15,554 nucleotides of DNA from an uncultured Ruminococcus sp. (GTDB lineage: Bacteria; Bacillota; Clostridia; Oscillospirales; Ruminococcaceae). Below the pieces are notes generated by a model. That model had not been told where the DNA came from. It did not search any database and saw nothing but the letters and a program-made list of their open reading frames with translations. The translations under genes were made by a program, and so were the position numbers. The DNA lies in contig CALANW010000111.1 in assembly GCA_937926145.1 (NCBI GenBank), positions 1 through 15,554 on the forward strand, written 5' to 3'. Below, in pieces: positions 1 to 6,826 of the stretch; positions within the stretch are counted from its first letter, which is position 1, and every line of letters begins with the position of its first letter.

Positions 1-43
1 TTCCTCTACGTCTCGTGGGCTCGGAGATGTGTATAAGAGACAG
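1..43. other. Illumina Nextera i7 adapter left in the assembly
   Basis: Positions 25-43 are the Tn5 mosaic end used in Nextera libraries (AGATGTGTATAAGAGACAG), and 10-24 are the Read 2 adapter segment GTCTCGTGGGCTCGG that precedes it. Positions 2-9 (TCCTCTAC) match, from memory, the oligo form of index N712. This is synthetic sequence at a contig edge. Genomic sequence starts at 44. Confidence 0.97.
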
Positions 44-114
44 GCAAAAAATCAGCATAAATTGTTCATAATCACTATTTATGCTGATCCTATAACTACT
101 ATTAGATAAAATTT
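44..114 (-). terminator. Rho-independent terminator of the XRE/membrane-protein operon
   Basis: A perfect 12-bp inverted repeat, ATCAGCATAAAT at 51-62 and its complement at 77-88, encloses a 14-nt loop. Read on the minus strand the stem is followed by a T-run (50-46), directly after the stop of the gene ending at 115. This is a standard intrinsic terminator for leftward transcription. Confidence 0.85.
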
Positions 115-609
115 TTACCCGTCCGATTCATTTTCTTCAAGCTGAGCTTTCAGAACACGGTTGTTTTTCATCGCACAAAGCGACATTGAAATACAGCTGA
201 TAATGATTATCTGCCACTGGATAATAAGGGCAATATCACTCAATTCATGCTCCGAATGAAAAATTCTGCTAACTGCTACGACTTCCAGTATAATATAAAC
301 GGGTATTATCCACTTTGCCGACCAGTTTTTTGCAAATTTGGGGTTCATTATTCCCTTTTTCGCGGTCAAATAGGCATATATGATATAAAAAGCCAAAATA
401 ACGGCAAATAATGAAAGCGATATTACCGTACCCCAGAGGTCATTGGCATTGCCGCAAAACATCACCAATATTAACGCCGCAGCAAGCACAACAAAAAACA
501 TTGCTTTGAATAGCCTGTAACCTATTTCGTGATTTTCGGACTTCTGCATTTCGTCATAGCCGGCTTCGTCAAAGATAGTTCCCGATAATGCGTTTTTATT
601 GTTATCCAT
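115..609 (-). CDS. Four-helix membrane protein, paralogue of its upstream neighbour
   Basis: A 164-residue protein of unknown function. About 33 polar N-terminal residues are followed by four predicted membrane helices near 34-52, 59-82, 98-115 and 126-146, then a short charged tail. The segment DEAGYDEMQKSENHEIGYRL and the tail MKNNRVLKAQLEENE align with the neighbour's DYGLDERQRSKSENIGFR and LKNNKVLDEQNKEEE, so the two genes arose by tandem duplication. The start ATG shares one base with the neighbour's TAA (TAATG), with GGAGGAAGAG just before it, so translation is probably coupled. It resembles the small membrane proteins often encoded after short XRE regulators (DUF6773-like, from memory). 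The role may be envelope stress or peptide resistance, but nothing in the sequence decides this. Confidence 0.8.
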   Translation of the reverse strand: MDNNKNALSGTIFDEAGYDEMQKSENHEIGYRLFKAMFFVVLAAALILVMFCGNANDLWGTVISLSLFAVILAFYIIYAYLTAKKGIMNPKFAKNWSAKWIIPVYIILEVVAVSRIFHSEHELSDIALIIQWQIIIISCISMSLCAMKNNRVLKAQLEENESDG

Positions 610-1118
610 TACTCTTCCTCCTTGTTCTGTTCGTCAAGCACTTTGTTGTTTTTCAATCCGCAAAAGTAAAGCACAAAATTTTCCGCGGAAAGCATTGCAC
701 ACAGCACAGCAAGAACAATACTGTCCGTCATTTTATCCGAAGCGGAGATAAGATGACCTGCGCCCAAACCGAAAACAATAGCAAGCAAAGCCGTTAAAAT
801 CGCCTTTGCAAGACTTCCCGTTGAGAATGAAAAAGCCGTGATTCCGTTGATAACGCCTGCTTTCGCTGCACGGAGAACGTAGATGCAGTAGCAGACTATC
901 GCCGCCGCAAAATAGCTGCCTGCGACTATCACGACAGGGATATTTGCATCGACTGCACAGCTTATAACGTACCACACGACCGTCATTATGAGCGAAACTA
1001 TATAAAGCTCACGAAAGCATCGAAAGCCGATATTCTCGCTTTTGCTCCGCTGACGTTCGTCCAGTCCGTAGTCGCTGAAAACAGTTACATAATTTCTTTC
1101 CTTTTTCGTTTCTTTCAT
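609..1118 (-). CDS. Four-helix membrane protein with DERQ motif
   Basis: A 169-residue protein starting at the ATG at 1118, chosen because a strong Shine-Dalgarno (GGGAGGGTGA) lies seven bases before it. A longer reading from 1148 would overlap the regulator by 29 bases. The N-terminal region carries the motif LDERQ near residue 20. Four hydrophobic helices follow at about 39-55, 60-82, 100-120 and 130-148, then a charged tail. It is the second member of the paralogous pair and sits one base after the stop of the XRE regulator, so the three genes form one tight transcription unit. A DER(Q) motif ahead of membrane helices is typical of membrane proteins paired with small XRE regulators. Function is unknown; sensing or immunity at the membrane is inference. 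Confidence 0.82.
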   Translation of the reverse strand: MKETKKERNYVTVFSDYGLDERQRSKSENIGFRCFRELYIVSLIMTVVWYVISCAVDANIPVVIVAGSYFAAAIVCYCIYVLRAAKAGVINGITAFSFSTGSLAKAILTALLAIVFGLGAGHLISASDKMTDSIVLAVLCAMLSAENFVLYFCGLKNNKVLDEQNKEEE

Positions 1119-1119
1119 A

Positions 1120-1320
1120 TCAGTCACCCTCCCAGAAGATCTCGTCAAGTGTTTTCCCCAATGCTTTGCAGATATCTATGCACAGATTGAGCGTAGGGTT
1201 GTAGTCGCCTTTTTCGATCGCGTTTATGGTCTGCCTTGAAACGCCTGCTTTCTCGGCAAGCGTCTGCTGTGACATATCGAGAGCCGCTCTTGCGGCTTTG
1301 AGTTTAAGATTCTTTGCCAC
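1120..1320 (-). CDS. Short XRE-family transcriptional regulator
   Basis: A 66-residue protein that is essentially one Cro/C1-type helix-turn-helix domain. LKAARAALDMSQQTLAEKAG and VSRQTINAIEKGDYNPT carry the classic pattern, with the recognition helix around residues 27-36. It ends in the LDEIFWEGD tail common in this subgroup. Translation starts at a GTG (1320), supported by GGAGGTGAT at 1324-1332. It is the first gene of the operon with the two membrane proteins. A matching dyad and repeated half-site in its own promoter (1351-1392) suggest autoregulation. Fold assignment is firm; the signal it responds to is unknown. Confidence 0.93.
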   Translation of the reverse strand: MAKNLKLKAARAALDMSQQTLAEKAGVSRQTINAIEKGDYNPTLNLCIDICKALGKTLDEIFWEGD

Positions 1321-1341
1321 CCTATCACCTCCGACAAATTT

Positions 1342-1370
1342 ATAATAGCATATATTTTACAGTTTGTCAA
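1342..1370 (-). promoter_or_regulatory. Promoter of the XRE/membrane-protein operon
   Basis: On the minus strand TTGACA (complement at 1365-1370) is followed after exactly 17 bases by TATTAT (complement at 1342-1347), preceded by TGC, an extended -10. It lies 22 bases upstream of the regulator start codon. Confidence 0.85.
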
Positions 1371-1392
1371 GTATATTTTACATATTGTAAAA
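1351..1392. promoter_or_regulatory. Candidate XRE operator: dyad plus repeated half-site
   Basis: TTTTACATATTGTAAAA at 1376-1392 is a perfect dyad (7-bp arms around TAT) just upstream of the -35 box. The 11-mer TATATTTTACA occurs at 1372-1382 and again at 1351-1361 inside the promoter spacer. The copies are 21 bp apart, two helical turns. This layout fits binding and autorepression by the adjacent XRE protein; binding is inferred. Confidence 0.6.
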
Positions 1393-1409
1393 GATATTTT
1401 TTATAAGAG

Positions 1410-1573
1410 ATATAAAAAACGCTTTCCGATTGAATGACCGGAAAGCGTTTGAAAATCAATAAACTTGACAGGGTGACACTCCTGCATCTCCAAATACTGT
1501 TAGGATTAACAATAGGCGACGGCTGCCCGTTCCGTCCTCAAATCTATTGATGTTTTTAGCATATTCTTTTTAC
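1410..1573 (-). ncRNA. Candidate structured non-coding RNA (unassigned family)
   Basis: A transcript of about 164 nt is predicted between a consensus promoter (1580-1608) and an intrinsic terminator (1417-1450), with no convincing reading frame. By hand folding of the minus strand: a 14-bp closing helix pairs AUCAAUAGAUUUGA (complement of 1538-1551) with UCAAGUUUAUUGAU (complement of 1455-1468), with two G-U pairs. Inside are three hairpins: GACGG/CCGUC, an 8-bp UAUUGUUA/UAACAGUA stem with AUCC loop, and CAGG/CCUG with an 8-nt loop. This gives a four-way junction. It does not match the SRP, tmRNA, TPP, SAM or cobalamin consensus motifs I know. A 6S-like RNA or an orphan class remains possible. 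No gene is fused downstream, so a trans-acting RNA is likelier than a riboswitch. Confidence 0.6.
1417..1450 (-). terminator. Intrinsic terminator of the candidate ncRNA
   Basis: AAACGCTTTCCG (1417-1428) and CGGAAAGCGTTT (1439-1450) form a perfect 12-bp stem with a 10-nt loop. On the minus strand it is followed by TTT and an AT-rich stretch. It separates the RNA from the XRE operon promoter downstream. Confidence 0.85.
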
Positions 1574-1579
1574 ATCTAC

Positions 1580-1608
1580 ATCATACATCAACACTTTCTG
1601 TTTGTCAA
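1580..1608 (-). promoter_or_regulatory. Promoter of the candidate ncRNA
   Basis: On the minus strand TTGACA (complement at 1603-1608) is followed after 17 bases by TATGAT (complement at 1580-1585). It begins nine bases past the stop of the broken gene at 1617. Transcription should start near 1573. Confidence 0.8.
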
Positions 1609-1616
1609 GTATTAAA

Positions 1617-1982
1617 TCAAATTTTTTTCAAAGTGTTTTTGTTAATGTAGTTTATTACTCTGTTTTTATTGAGTACATAGATAGAGCGTGCGCAGTACAC
1701 ATTTCCCATCGATACACGAACTGCAACTTTTACATATTCATTATCTATCTTATACTCTTTAACATATTCTATTGAATTATCATTGGGGTTAACGCCAACA
1801 TAATCAGCTTAATTGATTATATCCGAAATATTCTCGCCATATTTTAAATAATCATTTAAATGCCGAAGTTTCATGTGTTCAATATTACTATCACCTATGA
1901 AAATTGGAGTTTCAGCTTCAATATCTAATTCTAAAAGCTCAATAACCCTTTCTGAAATAACTCCAAGCTTACGAGTCGCCAT
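1617..1982 (-). pseudogene. PBECR-like nuclease-domain gene broken by an in-frame TAA
   Basis: Reading from ATG at 1982, the frame gives 57 residues (beginning MATRKLGVISERVIELLELD and including SNIEHMKLRHLNDYLKYGEN), a TAA at 1809-1811, then 63 more residues including ADYVGVNPNDNSIEYVKEY, VAVRVSMGNVYCARSIYVLN and a TLKKI end at TGA 1617-1619. The whole reads as one continuous small domain of about 121 residues. It resembles the phage Barnase-EndoU-ColicinE5/D-RelE-like families (PBECR, possibly PBECR3), with the conserved pattern H-x-x-x-R-H, then D-Y-V-G, then VAVR and an ARS/T-x-Y motif; this match is from memory. One nonsense change separates it from an intact gene. No clear Shine-Dalgarno precedes the ATG. 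Its base composition is more AT-rich than the neighbouring operon, suggesting acquisition. Confidence 0.7.
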
Positions 1983-2041
1983 ATATTAACGCCAACTTTC
2001 CCATTAATTTACAACTTCATTCTGCACAATAAGCAATATTC

Positions 2042-3700
2042 TCAGCTGCTAGCCGTCACAGTAACTTTTTCTTCCATTTTCGTTTTCGGCGGAGCGGTCG
2101 TTACCGCCGTCTGCTCATTTTTCTGAGTGGTGGTTTTCTTTTCCTTGGCGTTATGCTCGGTTGTTTTCTTGTCATTTTTCTTTTTGCCGCCCGAAGCTGT
2201 CGTTTCGCTTGGAGTTGTTTCGGTTTCCGTAACGGTCGTTACTACAGAGCCTGTCGGCGAGCTGTAGAGGTCTTCAATATGCTTTATCAGCGAAGAAGTA
2301 TTTGCGGCAAAGCAGTTATCGATGAAGAGAACGTCGGTCGCTCCTATTTTCTTGATATAATCGACAGCGTTCGTTCCGAAATAGCGGATATCGATAACAT
2401 ATATCTCCTCAAAATTATTTACGAGGAACGGCACAAATGCATTGCCGTAGGACTCCTTGAAGACGACTATCTTCCTGCCGTTTTTGGTGCTTGTTGTTAT
2501 TTTTGTATGGATAGCGTCCGCGCCGAGGAACATTCCGTAGCAGTTCGCGCCCTCGACATATTCGTGGAAAAGCGCGCCGCCGCTTTTCGGTGCGAGCGTA
2601 TCATAATAGTAGGTCTGAACGGAATATTTAACATCGGGCGGCAGGAAGTAATGGAACTGCTCGGGGGCATTCGCGAGGGTTATATCGTTCGTATAGCCAT
2701 AGAGCGAGCCGACAAAGCCTTCCTTGACCTTTTCGGTGTAGTCCGTGATAGGGTGATATTCCATTCCGAGCGCTTCGCAGAAAGCTGTATAAGCATAGTA
2801 TGCGCCAAGCGGCGACCAGTGGTGGTCGGTTCGCAGGTAGATATACTCATCGGTATGCTCTGCAAGCTTGGAATAAGCGTCTATCGGGATAACATCGGGC
2901 GAAAGGCAGCTATAGATATAGTCTATCGATTCCTTTTCCGAGGAGGAATATTTGCTGTATTTTTTCGGGAGATAAAACTCGACCGAGGTCGGGACGACCA
3001 TATTATAGACGTTGACATTGCCGAGTGAAGCCTTATACTTGTTGATTATCTCGGCATAACGCGCGCCCTGCTTTTTGTTTCCGCCGAAGAGCATAACGCC
3101 TGCGTCCTCGCCGTACATTTTTACGCCGTCAACGACTATGCCGTTATTAGAGAAATCGGCAATTCCCGTTGTTTCGGACTCGGTCGTTTCGGAAACGGCG
3201 GAGGTTTCCGTTACTGCGTTGTCGTTTTCCTCAGTTTTTTCGCTGACGGTAATATCGGTCTGCTGAGGAACGGGTTCTGTCTGCGCAGGTTCGGTCTGAA
3301 CGGGAGTTTCTTCGAGCGAATTGCCCTCATCATCGGCAACGATATCCACCGTGCCGTAGAAAGTCGGAGAGCTTATTCCCATTGCTTTTTTCATACGCGA
3401 ATTCAGCACAACGAGCTGTTCGCGGAACGGAACAGTATCCGAAAAATGCTCCGCGATGCCGCTGAAATATTCGCCGCTGAACAGCGCTTTCGCCGAAAAC
3501 TCGGGCATTGGCGCAAGCTCACGCTTTTCCAGTTCGGAAGTTTTCGGTCGCGGCAGGACGGCGAGCAATACTGCTGTCAGCGCAATTACGCCGAGTATCA
3601 CTGCGATGCTTATTTTATTGTAAAGCTTAACGTTCTTCTTGTAAGCCTTTGCGGCTTCTATTCTCTTTTCGAGCGAAGAACCTTTGTCTTTTGAACTCAT
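2042..3700 (-). CDS. DHHW-family (AlgX/AlgJ-like) envelope protein
   Basis: A 552-residue protein with a membrane anchor at about 28-50, so the rest faces outside. The signature LRTDHHWSPLGAYYAY (DHHW at 292-295) and KESYGNAFVPF (Ser417) are the hallmarks of the DHHW family, relatives of AlgJ/AlgX SGNH-like O-acetyltransferases. His294 and Ser417 are the likely catalytic pair. A Thr/Glu/Pro-rich insert (about 125-182) and a Thr/Lys-rich tail (from about 483) are probably disordered and may contact the wall. It follows the MBOAT gene by 12 bases. Family knowledge suggests the MBOAT protein passes acetyl groups across the membrane and the DHHW protein transfers them to a polysaccharide; the polymer is unknown. 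The start is supported by AAGGAA nine bases upstream. Confidence 0.9.
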   Translation of the reverse strand: MSSKDKGSSLEKRIEAAKAYKKNVKLYNKISIAVILGVIALTAVLLAVLPRPKTSELEKRELAPMPEFSAKALFSGEYFSGIAEHFSDTVPFREQLVVLNSRMKKAMGISSPTFYGTVDIVADDEGNSLEETPVQTEPAQTEPVPQQTDITVSEKTEENDNAVTETSAVSETTESETTGIADFSNNGIVVDGVKMYGEDAGVMLFGGNKKQGARYAEIINKYKASLGNVNVYNMVVPTSVEFYLPKKYSKYSSSEKESIDYIYSCLSPDVIPIDAYSKLAEHTDEYIYLRTDHHWSPLGAYYAYTAFCEALGMEYHPITDYTEKVKEGFVGSLYGYTNDITLANAPEQFHYFLPPDVKYSVQTYYYDTLAPKSGGALFHEYVEGANCYGMFLGADAIHTKITTSTKNGRKIVVFKESYGNAFVPFLVNNFEEIYVIDIRYFGTNAVDYIKKIGATDVLFIDNCFAANTSSLIKHIEDLYSSPTGSVVTTVTETETTPSETTASGGKKKNDKKTTEHNAKEKKTTTQKNEQTAVTTAPPKTKMEEKVTVTASS

Positions 3701-3712
3701 TATTTTTTCCTT

Positions 3713-5134
3713 TTAAAATCTGAAATAGAGGAACGGGTTATAGGTCTGACCGACGAGCATTACCGACGAAACGGCGAGCAGTGCGATACAAAGCACTGTT
3801 CGGATAACGCCTGAAACTGCAAACGCTCCGCCCGACTTGCGCTCGATGTGCTGAACTTCCTCATTGAGCAGGCGTGAAATTGGCATTGAAAGCACTACCG
3901 CCGCTATGATAAGGTAGAGGTTGCTCAGAAGCGCCGACTTCGTGACTTCGTCATAAAGAGGTATTCCGCCTGCGCCGAACATTGCGCCGAGGCATGAGCC
4001 GAGCTGACCGAGGTCGGTGAAATAGAACACTGCCCAGCCGATAAGTATAAAGAAAAGCGCATAAATATGCGAGAAGAATTTCGGCAGTTTGTCAAGCACT
4101 TTCAGCATAAAAAGCTTTTCAAGGATTATCAGCACACCAAAGCCCATACCCCATATAATGAAGTTCCAGCTTGCGCCGTGCCAAAGACCCGTGAGAAACC
4201 ATACTATCGCGAGGTTGAGTATCTGATGCTTTCGGTTTCCGCCGAGAGGTATATAAACATAGTCGCGGAAGAACGAGCCGAGCGAGACATGCCACCTGCG
4301 CCAGAACTCCGTTGCCGAACGTGAGATATACGGATAATTGAAGTTTTCGGGGAAATGGAATCCGAACATTTTTCCAAGACCTATTGCCATATCGGAATAT
4401 CCCGAAAAATCGAAGTAAATTTGCAGTGTGAACATTGCAACGCCGAACCAAGCGGCTGCGACCGAGGTCGGAGCTTTCTCAAATGTGAGTGAATTTGCGG
4501 CAAGCTGACCGACCGTGTTCGCGATGATAACTTTCTTTCCAAGTCCGCATATAAATCGGATAAGTCCCGAGTTGAAGTCCTCGGCGGTCGTTCTGCGCTC
4601 GTCTATTTCTGCGGCAACGCTCTCGTATCGGACGATAGGACCTGCAACGAGCTGGAAGAACATTGAAACATAGAGCAGAAAGCTCAGGAACGAATGTTGA
4701 GCCTTGACTTTTCCTCTGTAAACATCGACCGTATAGGAGATAGTCTGGAACGTATAGAATGAAATTCCTATAGGGAGCGAGAATGTCGGCTCGCGGAGCG
4801 AAAGACCCGTCAGAAGATTTATCTGATGAATGAAAAATGCGCTGTATTTGAACACAAAAAGTATGCCGAGATTTACGACGAGCGAGAAAACAACGCCGAG
4901 TACGGGCTTTCCTCTTTTTTTGGTGCGGCAGCTTTCTATAAAAAGTCCGTTGAAATAATCGACCGCTGCGCTGAAGATCAGCAGAAGCACCCACACGGGT
5001 TCGCCCCATGCGTAAAATGCGAGCGAAAACAGTGCAAGCACAAGATTTCGCAGCTTTGCCGACCTTGCCGAATAATAAAACACAAGGCAGAGCGGCAAAA
5101 ATACATATATAAATATAAGGTTTGAAAAGACCAT
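3713..5134 (-). CDS. MBOAT-family O-acyltransferase (AlgI/PatA-like)
   Basis: A 473-residue polytopic membrane protein starting MVFSNLIFIYVFLPL, typical of AlgI-like MBOAT enzymes and of normal family length. Landmarks are FDFSGYSDMAIGLGKMFGF (about 241-259), ATEFWRRWHVSLGSFFRDY (274-292), YIPLGGNR (294-301) and TGLWHGASWNF (315-325), where His319 is the invariant MBOAT histidine. It is expected to carry acyl (usually acetyl) groups from a cytoplasmic donor through the membrane for O-acylation of an exported polymer. It lies 21 bases after the pseudo-peptidase gene and 12 before the DHHW gene, all probably one transcript. The donor and acceptor cannot be read from the sequence. Confidence 0.95.
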   Translation of the reverse strand: MVFSNLIFIYVFLPLCLVFYYSARSAKLRNLVLALFSLAFYAWGEPVWVLLLIFSAAVDYFNGLFIESCRTKKRGKPVLGVVFSLVVNLGILFVFKYSAFFIHQINLLTGLSLREPTFSLPIGISFYTFQTISYTVDVYRGKVKAQHSFLSFLLYVSMFFQLVAGPIVRYESVAAEIDERRTTAEDFNSGLIRFICGLGKKVIIANTVGQLAANSLTFEKAPTSVAAAWFGVAMFTLQIYFDFSGYSDMAIGLGKMFGFHFPENFNYPYISRSATEFWRRWHVSLGSFFRDYVYIPLGGNRKHQILNLAIVWFLTGLWHGASWNFIIWGMGFGVLIILEKLFMLKVLDKLPKFFSHIYALFFILIGWAVFYFTDLGQLGSCLGAMFGAGGIPLYDEVTKSALLSNLYLIIAAVVLSMPISRLLNEEVQHIERKSGGAFAVSGVIRTVLCIALLAVSSVMLVGQTYNPFLYFRF

Positions 5135-5155
5135 TTCCTATCCAATGCTCCCAAG

Positions 5156-6418
5156 TTATTTTTTCAGCTTTGTTTCCTCGGCATCGATGATGCTCATAAG
5201 CTCTTCGAGCGTTTTGCTGCTCTTTTTCTTTCTTACGGGAGCGATATTTTCTTTCGGAACTACTGCATTTTCGGGGATAGTGGAAACCGATTCGACAACA
5301 GGCTTTTCCTCTGTGGGAATGATAGGCTTGTCATTTTTCTCAAAGTAATTTTTCACGCTTTCGTCAAATCCCGACTTTGCGGCAGCTTCTTCCTGAATAT
5401 TTGCAAGGCTGTCGGGAATAACATTGCTGACGTGAGGGGTGAAAACAACACGTTCGCCCTCGTAACTGCGAACTGCGTCTGCGGTTATCCTTGTTGGAGC
5501 GGCGGAATAAGCAGGCTCGCTGCCCGATGAAGCTTTCGCCGATGCACTGACGGGAGATGTATGCTTTGCAATGCCGCTGATGCGTTCAAGGCGCTCGTTC
5601 GGCGTTTCGTTTTCGGGGATACGGACGGGTTCTTTTTCTTCGGCAACGAAATCAGCTCTGCCGTTGCTGTCAACGGTAAGGCGTGACTTCGGGCGCAGAT
5701 CGTCCTCGTCAAAGTCGAAATCGCGGCTTCTCGGGCGTTTTACAACGAGCGGAGATTCCTCGCTTCTTTCGGGATGGCGAGGTTCGGGCGCTTCATCGCT
5801 GAACTTAGGCTTTGAAAATGTTACGGCAGGAGCTTCTTCCTTTCTGCGCGAATTGATAACATCATCGATATCATCGAGCGAAGAAGCTTCGCGTTCAAGC
5901 GCCTTGAGCCTGTTTATGCGAACGACCTGAACAGCTATTATAATAGTAAGCGGAATTATAAGCACGATGATTATTCCGACCGTGCTTGTGGCAAAGTCGA
6001 TGAACTTTCCGAACGCTTCAAGCTGCCATACAGCCTTTGCGATGACGGCGGATTTTTCCACGCGGAAGGTTTCGTTATCGGGCGCAACGTCAAATTTGAC
6101 TATGTAAGCATCGTCCTGCACTTCGGTAACACGCGTGAGGACGGTATATTCGCCGATTTTGCAGAGGATAACGCTGCCTGCTTCGATAGAATCGTTCTCC
6201 GACTCCTTGGCGACGATTATCGTACCCTGCGGTATGCTCGTTTCCATATTTACGGCTTTCGTTCGATAAAAACAGTAGCCGAAAACGCTTGTGGCGGTGT
6301 TGTCCTTATGAAAAACAACGCCTATGAATATCATTGCTGCGATAACGGCAACAAGAAGTATTATCAATATTATCTCCGCAACGGAAAAAGCGGAAAATTT
6401 CTTATCGGTTCGTGACAT
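5156..6418 (-). CDS. Signal-peptidase-I-like membrane protein lacking catalytic residues
   Basis: A 420-residue protein with membrane helices at about 13-36 and 145-167. Between them is an external domain with the layout of S26B (SipW/archaeal-type) signal peptidases. AVNMETSIPQGTIIVAKE corresponds to the SGSMxPTIxxGD box, EYTVLTRVTEV to the THR(I/V)xEI box, and AYIVKFDVAPDN to the TKGDxN box. The nucleophile position is Asn57 instead of Ser, and the His between Thr95 and Arg96 is absent, while Asp110 is kept. Peptidase activity is therefore unlikely. About 250 residues of charged, Pro/Glu/Ser-rich cytoplasmic tail follow, ending TLEELMSIIDAEETKLKK. It heads the operon with the MBOAT and DHHW genes. 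A scaffold or substrate-holding role in that system is inference. The start has GAAAGGA about 11 bases upstream. Confidence 0.75.
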   Translation of the reverse strand: MSRTDKKFSAFSVAEIILIILLVAVIAAMIFIGVVFHKDNTATSVFGYCFYRTKAVNMETSIPQGTIIVAKESENDSIEAGSVILCKIGEYTVLTRVTEVQDDAYIVKFDVAPDNETFRVEKSAVIAKAVWQLEAFGKFIDFATSTVGIIIVLIIPLTIIIAVQVVRINRLKALEREASSLDDIDDVINSRRKEEAPAVTFSKPKFSDEAPEPRHPERSEESPLVVKRPRSRDFDFDEDDLRPKSRLTVDSNGRADFVAEEKEPVRIPENETPNERLERISGIAKHTSPVSASAKASSGSEPAYSAAPTRITADAVRSYEGERVVFTPHVSNVIPDSLANIQEEAAAKSGFDESVKNYFEKNDKPIIPTEEKPVVESVSTIPENAVVPKENIAPVRKKKSSKTLEELMSIIDAEETKLKK

Positions 6419-6477
6419 CTGCGGTTCGTCCTTTCAAAAATTCGCATTCCTTTATAACTTTATAAATAGATAAAAAT

Positions 6478-6486
6478 ATTATAGCA
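6478..6486 (-). promoter_or_regulatory. Extended -10 promoter of the envelope operon
   Basis: On the minus strand the sequence TGCTATAAT gives a perfect extended -10 about 60 bases ahead of the start codon at 6418. The -35 region (TTTTAT) is weak. It is back to back with the B12 promoter, about 80 bp away. Confidence 0.7.
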
Positions 6487-6567
6487 TACTTTTTTACAAA
6501 ATAAAACCCCCAAAGCACTAAAAATTCTTAAAAATCTTAAATTTTGCTTAATTCGTTCTGTATTTTA

Positions 6568-6596
6568 TTGACAAAGCCGCAAAACGGTGCTATACT
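6568..6596 (+). promoter_or_regulatory. Promoter of the B12 transport operon
   Basis: TTGACA at 6568-6573, a 17-base spacer, then TATACT at 6591-6596 preceded by TGC. Transcription should start near 6603, leaving a leader of about 455 nt before the first gene. Confidence 0.87.
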
Positions 6597-6654
6597 CTTT
6601 AACGTGAAAAAATGAATATTGCTGCACAAAAGCATATCATATACGATATGCTTG

Positions 6655-6826
6655 ATACAGTCGGGGAAGTTATAAAGTGAAATTTTTACTTAATGAGAGC
6701 TTCACTTTTGTACGGTCCTGCCGCCGTAATGACGATGCAGACGCAATTATGTCACTGCAGATTTTGTGGGAAGGCTGCGTTCTGTTCTTTTTTAAAGATA
6801 AGTCAAAGTCGGAATACCCGTCTGTC
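6655..6826 (+). promoter_or_regulatory. Cobalamin (vitamin B12) riboswitch aptamer
   Basis: Conserved cobalamin-aptamer blocks appear in the right order: GGGGAAG (6663-6669) with GTGAAA (6678-6683); ACGGTCCTGCCGCCGTAA (6712-6729); a helix CAGACGCA / TGCGTTCTG (6738-6746 with 6776-6784) enclosing GTCACTG (6751-6757) and TGGGAAGGC (6767-6775); and the B12 box AGTCGGAATACCCGTCTG (6807-6824). It lies in the long leader of an ABC importer. Family knowledge says B12 binding turns expression down. Edges are approximate. A preceding perfect 9-bp hairpin (6630-6653) sits between the transcription start and the aptamer. Confidence 0.9.

Noticed and set aside
1410..1573. SRP RNA, tmRNA or a known riboswitch for the minus-strand RNA
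   Set aside because: The conserved SRP tetraloop region, tmRNA ends and the riboswitch core motifs I know are all absent.
1809..1811. Readthrough or recoding of TAA in the PBECR-like gene
   Set aside because: TAA ends several intact genes here, and no recoding signal is seen. A nonsense mutation or sequencing error is simpler.
2153..3028. Long plus-strand open frame (291 codons) opposite the DHHW gene
   Set aside because: It is the antisense of a well-supported gene with DHHW motifs, has no ribosome site and has an implausible Cys/Arg-rich composition.
2042..3300. Thr/Glu-rich low-complexity stretches read as repeats or CRISPR
   Set aside because: They are codon-level repeats in disordered protein linkers. 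No regular repeat-spacer pattern exists anywhere in the window.
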